Shown: positions 34,161 to 44,395, numbered from the stretch's first letter. The stretch is DNA of 64,000 nucleotides from DMER64 sp049652385 (GCA_049652385.1 JBASDX010000005.1:186001-250000), one strand, 5' to 3'. Notes: a model not told the origin generated them from the letters alone. Translations and numbers: made by a program.

Positions 34161-37100
34161 ATGACTTATAAAAAAGACAATAAGTTGAAAAGCGATTTCA
34201 AACAAATCACTATAGGTCTGGCATCCCCGGAACAGATTCTGGCTATGTCTCACGGAGAAGTCACCAAGCCGGAAACTGTCAACTACCGTACGTACAAACC
34301 GGAACGAGACGGCTTGTTCTGCGAGCGTATTTTCGGACCCTCAAAAGATTACGAATGCCATTGCGGTAAATACAAACGCATCCGTTACAGAGGCATTACG
34401 TGTGACCGCTGCGGCGTTGAGGTTACAGAAAAGAAAGTACGCAGGGAGCGTATAGGTCACATTTCGCTGGTAGTACCTGTTGCACATATCTGGTTTTTCC
34501 GTTCCACTCCCAACAAGATAGGATATTTGCTGGGTATTCCCGGAAAGAAACTGGAATCCATCATCTATTATGAGCGGTATGTTGTTATCCAGCCGGGGAT
34601 CCTGGAAGCCGACGGTATCCAGCCATTGGATTTCCTTACAGAAGAAGAGTACCTGAACATTTTGGACTCCCTTCCCAAAGAAAACCAAATGCTGGACGAC
34701 GAGGACCCCAATAAATTCATTGCTGACATGGGAGCAGAAGCCATCTACAAGCTTCTGGTGAGACTGGACCTGGACAAGCTGTCCTATGACCTGAGGGATA
34801 AAGCCGACAATGAAACCTCCCAGCAACGCAAAGCAGACGCACTCAAACGGTTGAATATCATAGAGGCATTCCGCGAATCGGCAGATATCAACCAACCGGA
34901 ATGGATGATCATGAAGGTCATACCGGTCATACCTCCCGATTTGCGTCCGCTCGTACCGCTGGACGGCGGCCGTTTTGCCACCTCGGACCTGAACGATTTG
35001 TACCGCCGCGTCATTATCAGAAACAACCGCCTCAAGCGCCTGATTGAAATTAAGGCTCCGGAAGTAATTCTGAGAAACGAAAAACGCATGCTTCAGGAAG
35101 CCGTGGATTCCCTGTTTGACAACTCCAGGAAATCAAGTGCCGTTAAAACGGAAGCCAACAGAGCTCTTAAATCGCTGTCAGACAGCTTAAAAGGAAAGCA
35201 AGGACGTTTCCGTCAGAACTTGCTTGGAAAACGGGTAGACTATTCGGCCCGTTCCGTCATCGTAGTAGGACCGGAACTGAGCATGAACGAATGCGGGATT
35301 CCCAAAGACATGGCAGCCGAATTGTACAAACCTTTCATCATCAGAAAACTGATTGAAAGAGGTATTGTAAAAACGGTTAAATCCGCCAAGAAGATCGTGG
35401 ACCGTAAAGACCCCATGATTTGGGACATCCTGGAAAATGTCATGAAAGGACACCCCGTGCTGCTGAACCGGGCTCCGACCCTGCACCGTCTGGGTATCCA
35501 GGCCTTCCAGCCCCGGTTGATTGAAGGAAAAGCCATACAATTGCACCCGCTGGCCTGTACGGCTTTCAACGCAGACTTTGACGGTGACCAGATGGCTGTC
35601 CATTTGCCGCTCGGCAACGCCGCCATCCTGGAAGCCCAACTGCTGATGCTCGGTTCACACAATATCCTGAACCCGGCAAACGGTGCCCCCATTACCGTTC
35701 CTTCACAAGACATGGTCCTGGGGCTGTATTACAGCACCAAACTGCGCAACAACGCCAAAGGGCAAGGCATGACATTCTACAGTCCGGAAGAGGTTATCAT
35801 AGCCTACAACGAAAAGGTGATAGACATGCACGCACGTATTAAATTACGGCTCAACGACACCGTTGTACGCAGTCTGAAAGATGAGAACAACCCTTCCCGC
35901 GGCTCGGTAATTTATAAAACAGATGCCTCTAAAGGAAACCATATCATTGAAACATCCGCAGGTCGCGTGCTGTTCAACCAGGTAGTTCCCAAAGAAGCAG
36001 GTTTCATTAACGAACTGCTTACAAAAAGGACCCTGCGCGATATCATCAATCTGATTCTGAAAACAACGGGGGTGGCCCAAACGGTCAAGTTCCTGGACAG
36101 CATTAAAGATATCGGGTACAACATGGCCTATAAAGGCGGTTTGTCCTTTAACCTGGACGATGTGATAGTGCCGGAAGCCAAAGCCCGGTTAATAGATAAA
36201 GGATACCGCGACGTGGAAGAGGTAACGGGGAACTATAACATGGGTCTTTTGGCCAATAACGAACGGTACAACAAAATCATTGATATTTGGACCGATGTCA
36301 ACGTACGTCTGACCAATATCCTGGAAAAAGAGCTGAAGGAAGATAAAGAAGGATTCAATCCCATATACATGATGCTGGACTCCGGAGCCCGGGGATCCAA
36401 AGCCCAGATCCGTCAGCTTTCCGGTATGCGCGGCTTGATGAATAAACCGCAAAAATCGGGATCTACCAGTGCCGAAATTATCGAGAACCCCATTTTGGCC
36501 AACCTGCAGGAAGGACTTTCCGTACTGGAATATTTCATCTCTACACACGGTGCCCGTAAAGGGTTGGCAGACACGGCTCTTAAAACAGCCGACGCCGGTT
36601 ACCTTACACGTCGTCTGGTGGACGTATCGCACGATGTCATCATCACGGAAGAAGACTGCGGTACGCTCAGAGGCCTGGTGGCTACCGCCATCAAGAACAA
36701 GGACCAGATTGTGGAATCACTCTACGACAGAATCTTGGGCCGCACCAGTGTACACGACGTGTACGACCCGCTCACCGGAAATCTGATTATTGAAGCCGGA
36801 GAAGAAATTACAGAAGATATTGCAGAAACCATTGCAAGTCTTCCCATCGAGCAGGTGGAAATACGCAGCGTATTAACCTGTGAATCAGGGAAAGGCGTTT
36901 GTGCCAAATGTTACGGAAGAAACCTGGCAACGGGAAGACCCGTAGAAAAAGGCGAAGTAGTTGGTGTCATTGCCGCACAGTCCATCGGAGAACCGGGTAC
37001 ACAGCTTACCCTGCGTACGTTCCACGAAGGAGGTACGGCCTCTACCATCAGCTCAGAAAATTCCATCGTTGCCCGCTACAACGGCATATTGGAAATTGAT

Positions 37101-38483
37101 GAACTGCGTACGCTTGAAAAAGTGTCTCCCACCGGTGAAAAAACCACGCTTGTCATAGGCCGTACGGCAGAAATGCGTATTGTGGACAGCAATACCCACA
37201 TTGTGCTTTCTACATACAACATTCCGTACGGAGCTACCTTGTACTTCAAGGCCGGCGATACGGTCAAAGAAAAAGACGTCATTTGCGAATGGGACTCCTA
37301 CAACGCAGTCACCATTGCGGAATTTGACGGTACCGTTTCTTTTGACAGCTTTATTGAAGGAGTAACATACCGGGAAGAAGCTACCGACGAGTTCTCACAG
37401 CACCGCGATAAAGTCATCATTGAAAGCCGGGACAAATCCAGGAATCCTACCTTAAAAATCATGATGGGCAAAGAAGAGAAAAAGCAGTACAACCTGCCTG
37501 TGGGTGCCCATATCATGGTAAATGAAGGCCAGGAAGTCAAAGCCGGAGATATCCTGGTTAAAATCCCCCGTGCCATTGGAAAATCGGGTGATATCACCGG
37601 AGGACTCCCCCGGGTAACGGAACTGTTCGAAGCGCGTAACCCGTCCAACCCCGCCGTCGTATCCGAGATTGACGGTGAAGTGCAGATGGGCAGAATCAAA
37701 CGCGGTAACCGCGAAATCATCATTCGTGCCAAAACGGGAGAAGAAAAGAAATACCTGGTTCCCTTGTCCAAGCAAATCCTGGTACAGGAAAACGACTACG
37801 TCAGGGCCGGTATGACATTGTCCGAAGGAGCCATTTCTCCTACCGATATCCTGCAGATTCAAGGACCCACAAAGGTTCAGGAATACATTGTCAACGAAAT
37901 CCAAAGCGTCTACCGCAACCAGGGCGTAAAAATCAACGACAAGCACTTTGAAGTCATCGTACGTCAAATGATGCGCAAGGTTGAAATTGTTGAACCGGGA
38001 GATACCCGTTTCCTGCCGGAACAACTGGTGGACAAATGGGAATTCATGCAGGAGAACGATGCCATCTTTGATAAGAAAGTGGTCAAGGACCCGGGTGATT
38101 CAGAAGAACTTCACAAAGGTCAGATCATCACGGTACGCAGGCTGAGGGATGAAAACTCGTCGCTCAAGCGTAAAGATTTGAAGCTCGTTGAAACGCGTGA
38201 TGCACTCCCGGCCACTTCCAACCAAATTTTGCAGGGTATTACACGTGCAGCCCTCAGAACGACCAGCTTCATGTCGGCCGCCTCGTTCCAGGAAACGACA
38301 AAAGTATTGTCAGAAGCCGCCATTTTTGGCAAGACAGATACGCTGGAAGGATTGAAAGAGAACGTTATCTGCGGGCATTTGATTCCCGCCGGCACGGGAC
38401 TCAGGGAGTACGAAGATATTTTGGTCGCCTCTATGTCTGAGTACAATAAAATGGTAGAAGAACGTACATTACCCAAGAAATAA
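34161..38483 (+). CDS. rpoC: RNA polymerase beta' subunit
   Basis: A 1440-residue beta' subunit. The N-terminal zinc ribbon has CHCGKYKRIRYRGITCDRCG; the catalytic Mg loop NADFDGD is at about 470-476; a second zinc site CESGKGVCAKCYG and the trigger-loop region with GEPGTQLTLRTFHEGG follow. A strong terminator ends the operon at 38505-38533. Confidence 0.99.
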   Translation: MTYKKDNKLKSDFKQITIGLASPEQILAMSHGEVTKPETVNYRTYKPERDGLFCERIFGPSKDYECHCGKYKRIRYRGITCDRCGVEVTEKKVRRERIGHISLVVPVAHIWFFRSTPNKIGYLLGIPGKKLESIIYYERYVVIQPGILEADGIQPLDFLTEEEYLNILDSLPKENQMLDDEDPNKFIADMGAEAIYKLLVRLDLDKLSYDLRDKADNETSQQRKADALKRLNIIEAFRESADINQPEWMIMKVIPVIPPDLRPLVPLDGGRFATSDLNDLYRRVIIRNNRLKRLIEIKAPEVILRNEKRMLQEAVDSLFDNSRKSSAVKTEANRALKSLSDSLKGKQGRFRQNLLGKRVDYSARSVIVVGPELSMNECGIPKDMAAELYKPFIIRKLIERGIVKTVKSAKKIVDRKDPMIWDILENVMKGHPVLLNRAPTLHRLGIQAFQPRLIEGKAIQLHPLACTAFNADFDGDQMAVHLPLGNAAILEAQLLMLGSHNILNPANGAPITVPSQDMVLGLYYSTKLRNNAKGQGMTFYSPEEVIIAYNEKVIDMHARIKLRLNDTVVRSLKDENNPSRGSVIYKTDASKGNHIIETSAGRVLFNQVVPKEAGFINELLTKRTLRDIINLILKTTGVAQTVKFLDSIKDIGYNMAYKGGLSFNLDDVIVPEAKARLIDKGYRDVEEVTGNYNMGLLANNERYNKIIDIWTDVNVRLTNILEKELKEDKEGFNPIYMMLDSGARGSKAQIRQLSGMRGLMNKPQKSGSTSAEIIENPILANLQEGLSVLEYFISTHGARKGLADTALKTADAGYLTRRLVDVSHDVIITEEDCGTLRGLVATAIKNKDQIVESLYDRILGRTSVHDVYDPLTGNLIIEAGEEITEDIAETIASLPIEQVEIRSVLTCESGKGVCAKCYGRNLATGRPVEKGEVVGVIAAQSIGEPGTQLTLRTFHEGGTASTISSENSIVARYNGILEIDELRTLEKVSPTGEKTTLVIGRTAEMRIVDSNTHIVLSTYNIPYGATLYFKAGDTVKEKDVICEWDSYNAVTIAEFDGTVSFDSFIEGVTYREEATDEFSQHRDKVIIESRDKSRNPTLKIMMGKEEKKQYNLPVGAHIMVNEGQEVKAGDILVKIPRAIGKSGDITGGLPRVTELFEARNPSNPAVVSEIDGEVQMGRIKRGNREIIIRAKTGEEKKYLVPLSKQILVQENDYVRAGMTLSEGAISPTDILQIQGPTKVQEYIVNEIQSVYRNQGVKINDKHFEVIVRQMMRKVEIVEPGDTRFLPEQLVDKWEFMQENDAIFDKKVVKDPGDSEELHKGQIITVRRLRDENSSLKRKDLKLVETRDALPATSNQILQGITRAALRTTSFMSAASFQETTKVLSEAAIFGKTDTLEGLKENVICGHLIPAGTGLREYEDILVASMSEYNKMVEERTLPKK

Positions 38484-38504
38484 TGGAACCTTTCATATTT
38501 TAAG

Positions 38505-38533
38505 AAATAAGGGCTTTTTGCCCTTATTTTTTT
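38505..38533 (+). terminator. rho-independent terminator after rpoC
   Basis: AAATAAGGGC-TTTTT-GCCCTTATTT is a 10-bp stem followed by a T-run to 38533. It closes the tRNA-tuf-rpoC transcription unit. Confidence 0.9.
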
Positions 38534-38534
38534 A

Positions 38535-38542
38535 TATCTTTG
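38535..38542 (+). promoter_or_regulatory. -7 element of korAB promoter
   Basis: TATCTTTG matches TAnnTTTG directly after the rpoC terminator tail and 34 bases before the korA ATG. The nearest TTTG lies 14 bases upstream, inside the hairpin. Confidence 0.55.
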
Positions 38543-38576
38543 CCGATTAAACTTATCAATTATTATCATATTATCT

Positions 38577-40421
38577 ATGCCGCATAAAGTTATAGATGTT
38601 CAGGATGTTGTCATTCGATTTTCCGGCGACTCCGGAGACGGGATGCAATTGACAGGCTCCCTTTTTGCAGACACAGCCGCGTTTTTTGGGAATGATATTA
38701 CCACATTTCCCGATTTTCCTGCCGAGATCAGAGCCCCACAAGGCACTTTAGCGGGAGTATCAGGGTACCAGGTCCACATTGGAAGCAGTGCCGTCTACAC
38801 CCCGGGTGATTATTGCGACGTGCTGGTGGCCATGAACCCGGCCGCTCTCAAATCCAATGTCAGGTGGCTTAAACCCAACGCTACCATCATCGTGGATATA
38901 GACACCTTTGATGAAAAGGGTCTGGAAAAAGCAGGATTCAAAACAACCGATGCTTTTGAAGAACTCAACGTCAAACACCACAATCTGGTTACACCACCCA
39001 TCTCCACGCTGACAAAAGAAAGCGCCCAAATGTTGGGCATAGATCCCAAACAGGGACAAAGGTGTAAAAACATGTTTGCTCTGGGGATTTGTTATTACCT
39101 GTACAACATGTCTATGGAGCATACGGAGCAATTTATAAAAACAAAATTCTTCAAAACTCCGGCCCTTGTAGATATGAACCTGAGAGTCCTTAAAGACGGC
39201 TACAATTACGCAAGTACTGTGGAGGCCATTGCCGATACGTACATAGTGAAGCCTTCCAAACAAGAACCGGGCATATACCGTAACATCAACGGAAATACAG
39301 CCATTGCCTGGGGTTTGATGGCTGCTTCGGAAAAATCGGGAAGGCCGCTCTTCTGCGGATCCTATCCCATTACACCGGCAACCAGCATTCTGGAAGAACT
39401 TGCCGTACACAAATACCTGGGAGTAAAGACCTTACAATGTGAAGACGAAATTGCCGGCATCTGTACGGCCATAGGAGCTTCCTATGCAGGCTCATTGGCC
39501 GTTACCACTACTTCAGGTCCCGGTCTGTCGCTCAAGTCAGAAGCTTTGGGTTTGGCCGTCATCACAGAGCTTCCTCTGGTAGTTGTGAACGTGCAACGCG
39601 GAGGTCCTTCTACGGGAATCCCCACCAAAACAGAGCAAGCAGACCTCAACCAGGCTCTGTACGGCAGAAACGGAGAATGTCCCGTAGCCATCATAGCTCC
39701 TCACTCTCCGTCCCATTGTTTTGAAGCCGCCTTCTACGCTGCCAAGTATGCACTGGAACATATGATGCCGGTTATCCTGCTGTCGGAAGGTTTCCTGGGC
39801 AACGGCTCCGAACCGTGGAAAATCCCCGATATGAGCGATTTTCCAACCATCACCCCACCGCTGGCAGATACCCTGGATCCGGATGAACCGTATTTCTATC
39901 CATTCCGCAGAGACCCTGAAACCCTGGTACGCCGATGGGCTCTTCCGGGCACACCCGGTATGGAGCACCGCGTGGGAGGTTTGGAGAAAAACCATCGGGG
40001 AGCTGTCTCTTCAGATCCTTTTGTGCACGAACAAATGGTACGCGAGCGTGCTGAAAAAATCGAGCGTCTGGCGCATAAAATACCGCCGCTGGAAGTGTTG
40101 GGAGAACAGGAAGGAGACATTTTGATGGTCAGCTGGGGAGGCACGTACGGTCATATGTTAAGCGCCCAGAGCGAACTGCGCGCACAAAACATCCACACAG
40201 GCCTTGCCCATTTTGATTATATCAATCCCCTGCCTCTGAATACGGCAGAAGTATTTGAACGCTTTAAGAAAATTATTGTATTTGAACTCAACAGCGGTCA
40301 TTTTGCCAATTACCTGAGGGCCAAATTCCCTCAGTTCAAGTATTTGCAGTATAACAAAATACAGGGACAACCCTTTATTGTAGCAGAAATTGTAGAAGCC
40401 ATTAACAACATAACAACATGA
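38577..40421 (+). CDS. korA: 2-oxoacid:ferredoxin oxidoreductase, fused gamma-alpha subunit
   Basis: A 614-residue protein with an N-terminal gamma-type domain (VVIRFSGDSGDGMQLTG; about 1-190) fused to the alpha domain (GNTAIAWGLMAASEKSG; YPITPATSILEEL; about 200-600). With korB it oxidatively decarboxylates a 2-oxoacid, probably 2-oxoglutarate, to the acyl-CoA with ferredoxin as acceptor. The two-gene alpha/beta form lacks separate gamma and delta genes. It overlaps korB by 4 bases. The substrate is inferred from family resemblance and from the gdhA neighbour. Confidence 0.9.
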   Translation: MPHKVIDVQDVVIRFSGDSGDGMQLTGSLFADTAAFFGNDITTFPDFPAEIRAPQGTLAGVSGYQVHIGSSAVYTPGDYCDVLVAMNPAALKSNVRWLKPNATIIVDIDTFDEKGLEKAGFKTTDAFEELNVKHHNLVTPPISTLTKESAQMLGIDPKQGQRCKNMFALGICYYLYNMSMEHTEQFIKTKFFKTPALVDMNLRVLKDGYNYASTVEAIADTYIVKPSKQEPGIYRNINGNTAIAWGLMAASEKSGRPLFCGSYPITPATSILEELAVHKYLGVKTLQCEDEIAGICTAIGASYAGSLAVTTTSGPGLSLKSEALGLAVITELPLVVVNVQRGGPSTGIPTKTEQADLNQALYGRNGECPVAIIAPHSPSHCFEAAFYAAKYALEHMMPVILLSEGFLGNGSEPWKIPDMSDFPTITPPLADTLDPDEPYFYPFRRDPETLVRRWALPGTPGMEHRVGGLEKNHRGAVSSDPFVHEQMVRERAEKIERLAHKIPPLEVLGEQEGDILMVSWGGTYGHMLSAQSELRAQNIHTGLAHFDYINPLPLNTAEVFERFKKIIVFELNSGHFANYLRAKFPQFKYLQYNKIQGQPFIVAEIVEAINNITT

Positions 40422-41434
40422 AATATACACCTCAGGATTTCAAATCGGATCAGGAAGTAAAATGGTGTCCCGGTTGCGGAGACCACGCCGTGCTGGCCTC
40501 CATCCAGCGTGCACTTCCGGAAATCAGTGAAGAATTGGGCTATTCCAAGGAAAGGTATGTTTTCGTTTCCGGAATCGGTTGTTCATCGCGTTTCCCCTAT
40601 TACATGAAAACTTACGGCTTCCATGGTATTCATGGACGCGCAGCCGCTATAGCCACCGGTATGAAAGTGGCCAACCCCACGCTTTCCATCTGGGAGATGA
40701 CCGGAGACGGAGATTCCCTGGCTATTGGAGGAAACCACCTGATCCATGCCATACGGAGAAACATTGATATCAATATCGTACTCTTCAACAACAGAATTTA
40801 CGGACTCACAAAAGGCCAATACTCCCCGACCTCCAAATGGGGAAGTATCACCAGAACCTCGCCTTACGGAACGGTGGAACACCCGTTCAATCCCGGCGCT
40901 TTGGCCATGGGTGCACGCGGCACTTTTTTTGCCCGGACCCTGGATATGGAATTGAAACTCACGAGCGATATCATGGTAGAAGCCGCCCGCCACGACGGTA
41001 CATCTCTGGTGGAAGTACTTCAAAACTGTGTTATTTTCAATGACAAGACACACGCTGTCATCACAGACAGGGCATTCAGGGCAGACCGCACCATTGTACT
41101 GCGTCATGGAGAACCCATGGTATATGGGAAAGATAACGACAAAGGCCTTGTTCTGGACGGACTCCGGTTGAAGTCTGTTACCATAGGAGAAAACGGCATC
41201 ACGTTGGACGACATATTGGTACATAACGCGGAAGAAGAAAACCACGGCATACATATGATGCTTTGTGAAATGCAATGGCCGGAACTTCCTGTTGCCCTGG
41301 GCGTTATCCGCCGGGTGAAAGACCGTACGTACGACGATATGGTACGTGACCAATTGACAGAAGTAGCCAACAAATCACAGATCCGCTGTATGAACGATAT
41401 GCTCAGAAGCGGTGATACATGGGTAGTTGAATAA
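40418..41434 (+). CDS. korB: 2-oxoacid:ferredoxin oxidoreductase, beta subunit
   Basis: A 338-residue beta subunit with the TPP-binding GDGDSLAIGGNHLIHA ... FNNRIYGLTKGQ and an iron-sulfur-type CPGCGDH near residue 17. It starts inside the korA stop (4-base overlap). With gdhA 43 bases downstream it forms a route from glutamate via 2-oxoglutarate to succinyl-CoA and reduced ferredoxin (inference). Confidence 0.92.
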   Translation: MKYTPQDFKSDQEVKWCPGCGDHAVLASIQRALPEISEELGYSKERYVFVSGIGCSSRFPYYMKTYGFHGIHGRAAAIATGMKVANPTLSIWEMTGDGDSLAIGGNHLIHAIRRNIDINIVLFNNRIYGLTKGQYSPTSKWGSITRTSPYGTVEHPFNPGALAMGARGTFFARTLDMELKLTSDIMVEAARHDGTSLVEVLQNCVIFNDKTHAVITDRAFRADRTIVLRHGEPMVYGKDNDKGLVLDGLRLKSVTIGENGITLDDILVHNAEEENHGIHMMLCEMQWPELPVALGVIRRVKDRTYDDMVRDQLTEVANKSQIRCMNDMLRSGDTWVVE

Positions 41435-41477
41435 ACCACATATCTTATAAAACAAACATTTAATTTTATTTAGCACA

Positions 41478-42815
41478 ATGAAAGCAAAAGAAGTAATGGA
41501 GCGCCTCCAGAAAAAGTATGGGCACGAAAAGGAATATCTGCAAGCTGTTCACGAAGTGTTGGAAAGTATTGAAGAAGTATACAACCAACATCCCGAGTTT
41601 GAAGCAGCCAACATCGTGGACCGCATTGTTGAACCCGACAGGATCTTCACCTTCAGGGTTACCTGGGTAAACGACAAAGGAGAAGTTGAAGTGAATACCG
41701 GTTACCGCGTACAATTCAACAACGCCATTGGCGCCTATAAGGGAGGCATTCGTTTCCACCCTTCCGTGAACCCCTCCACCCTTAAATTCCTGGGATTTGA
41801 GCAAACCTTCAAAAACGCATTGACCTCGCTGCCTATGGGTGGTGGAAAAGGCGGTGCCGACCTGGATCCCCGCGGTCGTTCAGCCAACGAAATGATGCGT
41901 TTTGCACAAGCCTATATGCAAGAGTTGTGGAAGCACCTGGGCCCCTACACAGACGTTCCTGCCGGTGACATTGGCGTGGGGAAAAGAGAAGTAGGTTTCA
42001 TGTACGGAATGTACAAAAAATTGGCACAAGAGCATACCGGTACCTTTACAGGAAAAGGCCTGACATGGGGAGGTTCCCTTATCCGTCCGGAAGCTACCGG
42101 TTACGGAGCCGTATACTTTGTGGAGCATATGCTGCAAACCGTCAATGATAATATCAAAGGTAAAACCGTGGCCATTTCCGGTTTCGGAAACGTAGCCTGG
42201 GGAGCCGCTGAAAAAGCCACCCAGCTGGGTGCCAAAGTAGTGACCATTTCCGGACCTGACGGCTACATCTACGACAAAGACGGCATGAATGAAGAAAAAA
42301 TTGCCTACATGCTGGAATTGCGTGCCAGCGGTAACGACATCGTAGCTCCCTACGCAGAGAAATTCCCCGGTGCCGTGTTCCATGCAGGCAAAAAACCCTG
42401 GGAAGTGAAAGTAGACATTGCCATGCCCTGCGCCATCCAGAACGAATTGAACGGAAACGATGCCGCTCAACTCATAGCCAACAACGTATCCCTGGTTGCC
42501 GAAGTATCCAACATGGGTTGTACTCCCGAAGCTATTGAAGCTTTCCAGAAAGCCAAAGTCAATTTTGCCCCCGGTAAAGCCGTCAACGCCGGAGGCGTGG
42601 CCACATCGGGATTGGAAATGAGTCAGAACGCCACACACATGAGCTGGACAGAAGCCGAAGTAGATGCCAAACTGCATCAGATTATGTCCAGCATTCACGA
42701 TGCTTGTGTTACATACGGTAAACAAGAAGACGGATTCATCAACTACGTTAAAGGTGCCAACATTGCCGGCTTTATGAAAGTAGCCCAAGCCATGTTGGAA
42801 CAAGGAGTCATCTGA
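41478..42815 (+). CDS. gdhA: glutamate dehydrogenase, NADP-type
   Basis: A 445-residue hexameric-type GDH. The catalytic lysine lies in LPMGGGKGGADLDPRGRS; the Rossmann fold has SGFGNVAWGAAEKATQLG; the substrate domain has GGIRFHPSVNPSTLKFLGFEQ. Reaction: glutamate + NAD(P)+ to 2-oxoglutarate + ammonium. Length and motifs fit the NADP(H)-linked group. Its TGA overlaps the ATG of the next gene. No convincing promoter is seen in the 43-base gap after korB, so it may be cotranscribed. Confidence 0.96.
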   Translation: MKAKEVMERLQKKYGHEKEYLQAVHEVLESIEEVYNQHPEFEAANIVDRIVEPDRIFTFRVTWVNDKGEVEVNTGYRVQFNNAIGAYKGGIRFHPSVNPSTLKFLGFEQTFKNALTSLPMGGGKGGADLDPRGRSANEMMRFAQAYMQELWKHLGPYTDVPAGDIGVGKREVGFMYGMYKKLAQEHTGTFTGKGLTWGGSLIRPEATGYGAVYFVEHMLQTVNDNIKGKTVAISGFGNVAWGAAEKATQLGAKVVTISGPDGYIYDKDGMNEEKIAYMLELRASGNDIVAPYAEKFPGAVFHAGKKPWEVKVDIAMPCAIQNELNGNDAAQLIANNVSLVAEVSNMGCTPEAIEAFQKAKVNFAPGKAVNAGGVATSGLEMSQNATHMSWTEAEVDAKLHQIMSSIHDACVTYGKQEDGFINYVKGANIAGFMKVAQAMLEQGVI

Positions 42816-43678
42816 TGATGTACCAATTGGGCCTGGATTTTGGTTCCACGTTAACTAAAATGGCTCTCATACAGCCCGGAGGAAAAGACAGTCCTTTTCC
42901 CCGGGCTGTTTTTAAATACAAAACAAACAACAATCCGGAAGATTTCTATAAAGCGCTGGAAGCTTTCCTGAAAGCGGAAAATATTCCTGTCCGGTCCATT
43001 CAAAGCGTTTCGGCTACCGGCACCTATTCACACCTGGTAAAAGAAAGTCTTTTTGGGGTTCCTGTGCACAGAGTACCCGAAGTGACTTCCATTGCCAAAG
43101 GAGGATTGGCTTTGGCCGGTTTGAAAAGCGCATTGGTCGTCAATATGGGTACTGGCACTACCTACGTAGATGCCGCAGAAAATGAAATACGCCACCTGGG
43201 CGGAACGGGCGTTGGCGGAGGTACGTTGACCGGTTTGGGTCAAAGCCTGCTGGGAACAAGTTCGGTCAGAGATATCGTTCGTCTGGCTTCTCATGGTCGT
43301 TTGAACCGTGTTGATTTGCTGATTGGTGATATCACGGAACAGGAACTTGAATTTCTACCCCCTAACCTGACGGCGGCCAATTTCGGGAAACTGGCTCATC
43401 CTCTTTATGCAGACCGGGCCAAAGATGCTACCAAAGAAGATTTGGCCATGGCTCTCATCAATCTTGTCTTGCAAGTCATAGGAAGCATGGCTGTCATGGT
43501 CTGCAAAAGCAGCAATAAAACAAACGTGGTTTTTGTGGGAACGCTTACACGTATTCCGCAAATAGAAAATATTTATGCCCTCTTCTCGAAGGTGTACGGC
43601 CTCCAGTTTATAGTTCCGCCTTTTGCCATGTACGGAACAGCCCTGGGAAGCATATTTGCCTTGTCTGAAGAAGTATAA
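42815..43678 (+). CDS. coaW: type II pantothenate kinase (Fumble family)
   Basis: A 287-residue ASKHA-fold kinase: phosphate-1 loop LGLDFGSTLTKMAL, the motif VNMGTGTTYVDA, and GTGVGGGTLTGLGQSLLG, which together identify the Fumble/type II PanK family (as in Staphylococcus and eukaryotes). It would phosphorylate pantothenate as the first step to CoA. Translation is coupled to gdhA (TGATG overlap; start at 42815 or 42818). Many Bacteroidetes instead use type III PanK (CoaX), so this is notable. The 3' end overlaps murI tail to tail by 106 bases. Confidence 0.85.
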   Translation: MMYQLGLDFGSTLTKMALIQPGGKDSPFPRAVFKYKTNNNPEDFYKALEAFLKAENIPVRSIQSVSATGTYSHLVKESLFGVPVHRVPEVTSIAKGGLALAGLKSALVVNMGTGTTYVDAAENEIRHLGGTGVGGGTLTGLGQSLLGTSSVRDIVRLASHGRLNRVDLLIGDITEQELEFLPPNLTAANFGKLAHPLYADRAKDATKEDLAMALINLVLQVIGSMAVMVCKSSNKTNVVFVGTLTRIPQIENIYALFSKVYGLQFIVPPFAMYGTALGSIFALSEEV

Positions 43679-44388
43679 TACAAATCCTCCTCTTTGGGGA
43701 CATCCGGTGTTGCCAGCCAGCCTTTTTCCGAAAGTAAATATTTTACGCGTTGCGCCACCGCCGGTGCCGGATCTACGATTTGCACACCGGGGCCGGCAAT
43801 CTCTCTGATTACCGGTATTAGAAAAGGATAATGCGTACATCCCAAGACCAGATGATCGGCCCCTTCACGCAGCATGGGTTCAATGACTTTCCTTACCATT
43901 TCCCGTGTCTGCGGTGTATCGAGAGCCCCTTCTTCCACCGCTTGTACCCAGCCGTCGCCCGGTTGTTCAATGACTCTGACCGGGCCCGAAAAAGCGGCCA
44001 ACGTGCTGTTGTACAAAGACCCCTTAAAGGTACCGCGGGTTGCCAATACACCAACCACTCCGCTCTTTGTATGTAAAATAGCCGGCTTGACAGCCGGTTC
44101 CATACCTACAATAGGTACCTGGGGAAACGTCGCCCGCAACGTTTTAATGGCAGCCGCTGTTGCCGTATTGCAAGCCACCACTATCAATTTACAGCCTTGG
44201 TCCAATAAAAAACGAGTAATGAGTATACTCCTTTCCCTGATAATTTCCACAGCCTTGGTGCCGTAGGGACACCAGGCCGTATCTGCCACATAAATCAGGC
44301 GCTCCCAAGGTAGAAGCGCCTGAATATGTGCGTGAACAGACAAGCCTCCTATACCGGAATCCCATATTCCTATGGCTGCCTTGTTCAT
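43573..44388 (-). CDS. murI: glutamate racemase
   Basis: A 271-residue racemase: GIWDSGIGGLSVHAHI with the first catalytic area, VACNTATAAAIK with Cys, and LGCTHYPFLIPVI with the second Cys. It makes D-glutamate for peptidoglycan. The last 35 codons overlap the oppositely oriented pantothenate kinase gene by 106 bases; the C-terminal residues there do not look conserved. It is the last gene of the nadK-uppS-bamA-skp-skp-murI run, 7 bases after the Skp gene. Confidence 0.94.
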   Translation of the reverse strand: MNKAAIGIWDSGIGGLSVHAHIQALLPWERLIYVADTAWCPYGTKAVEIIRERSILITRFLLDQGCKLIVVACNTATAAAIKTLRATFPQVPIVGMEPAVKPAILHTKSGVVGVLATRGTFKGSLYNSTLAAFSGPVRVIEQPGDGWVQAVEEGALDTPQTREMVRKVIEPMLREGADHLVLGCTHYPFLIPVIREIAGPGVQIVDPAPAVAQRVKYLLSEKGWLATPDVPKEEDLYYTSSDKANMLPRAVPYMAKGGTINWRPYTFEKRA

Positions 44389-44395
44389 AAAGATC

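Noticed and set aside
41880..42803. 307-codon open frame on the minus strand inside gdhA
   Set aside because: A shadow of the highly biased gdhA codons; no family motif and no promoter.
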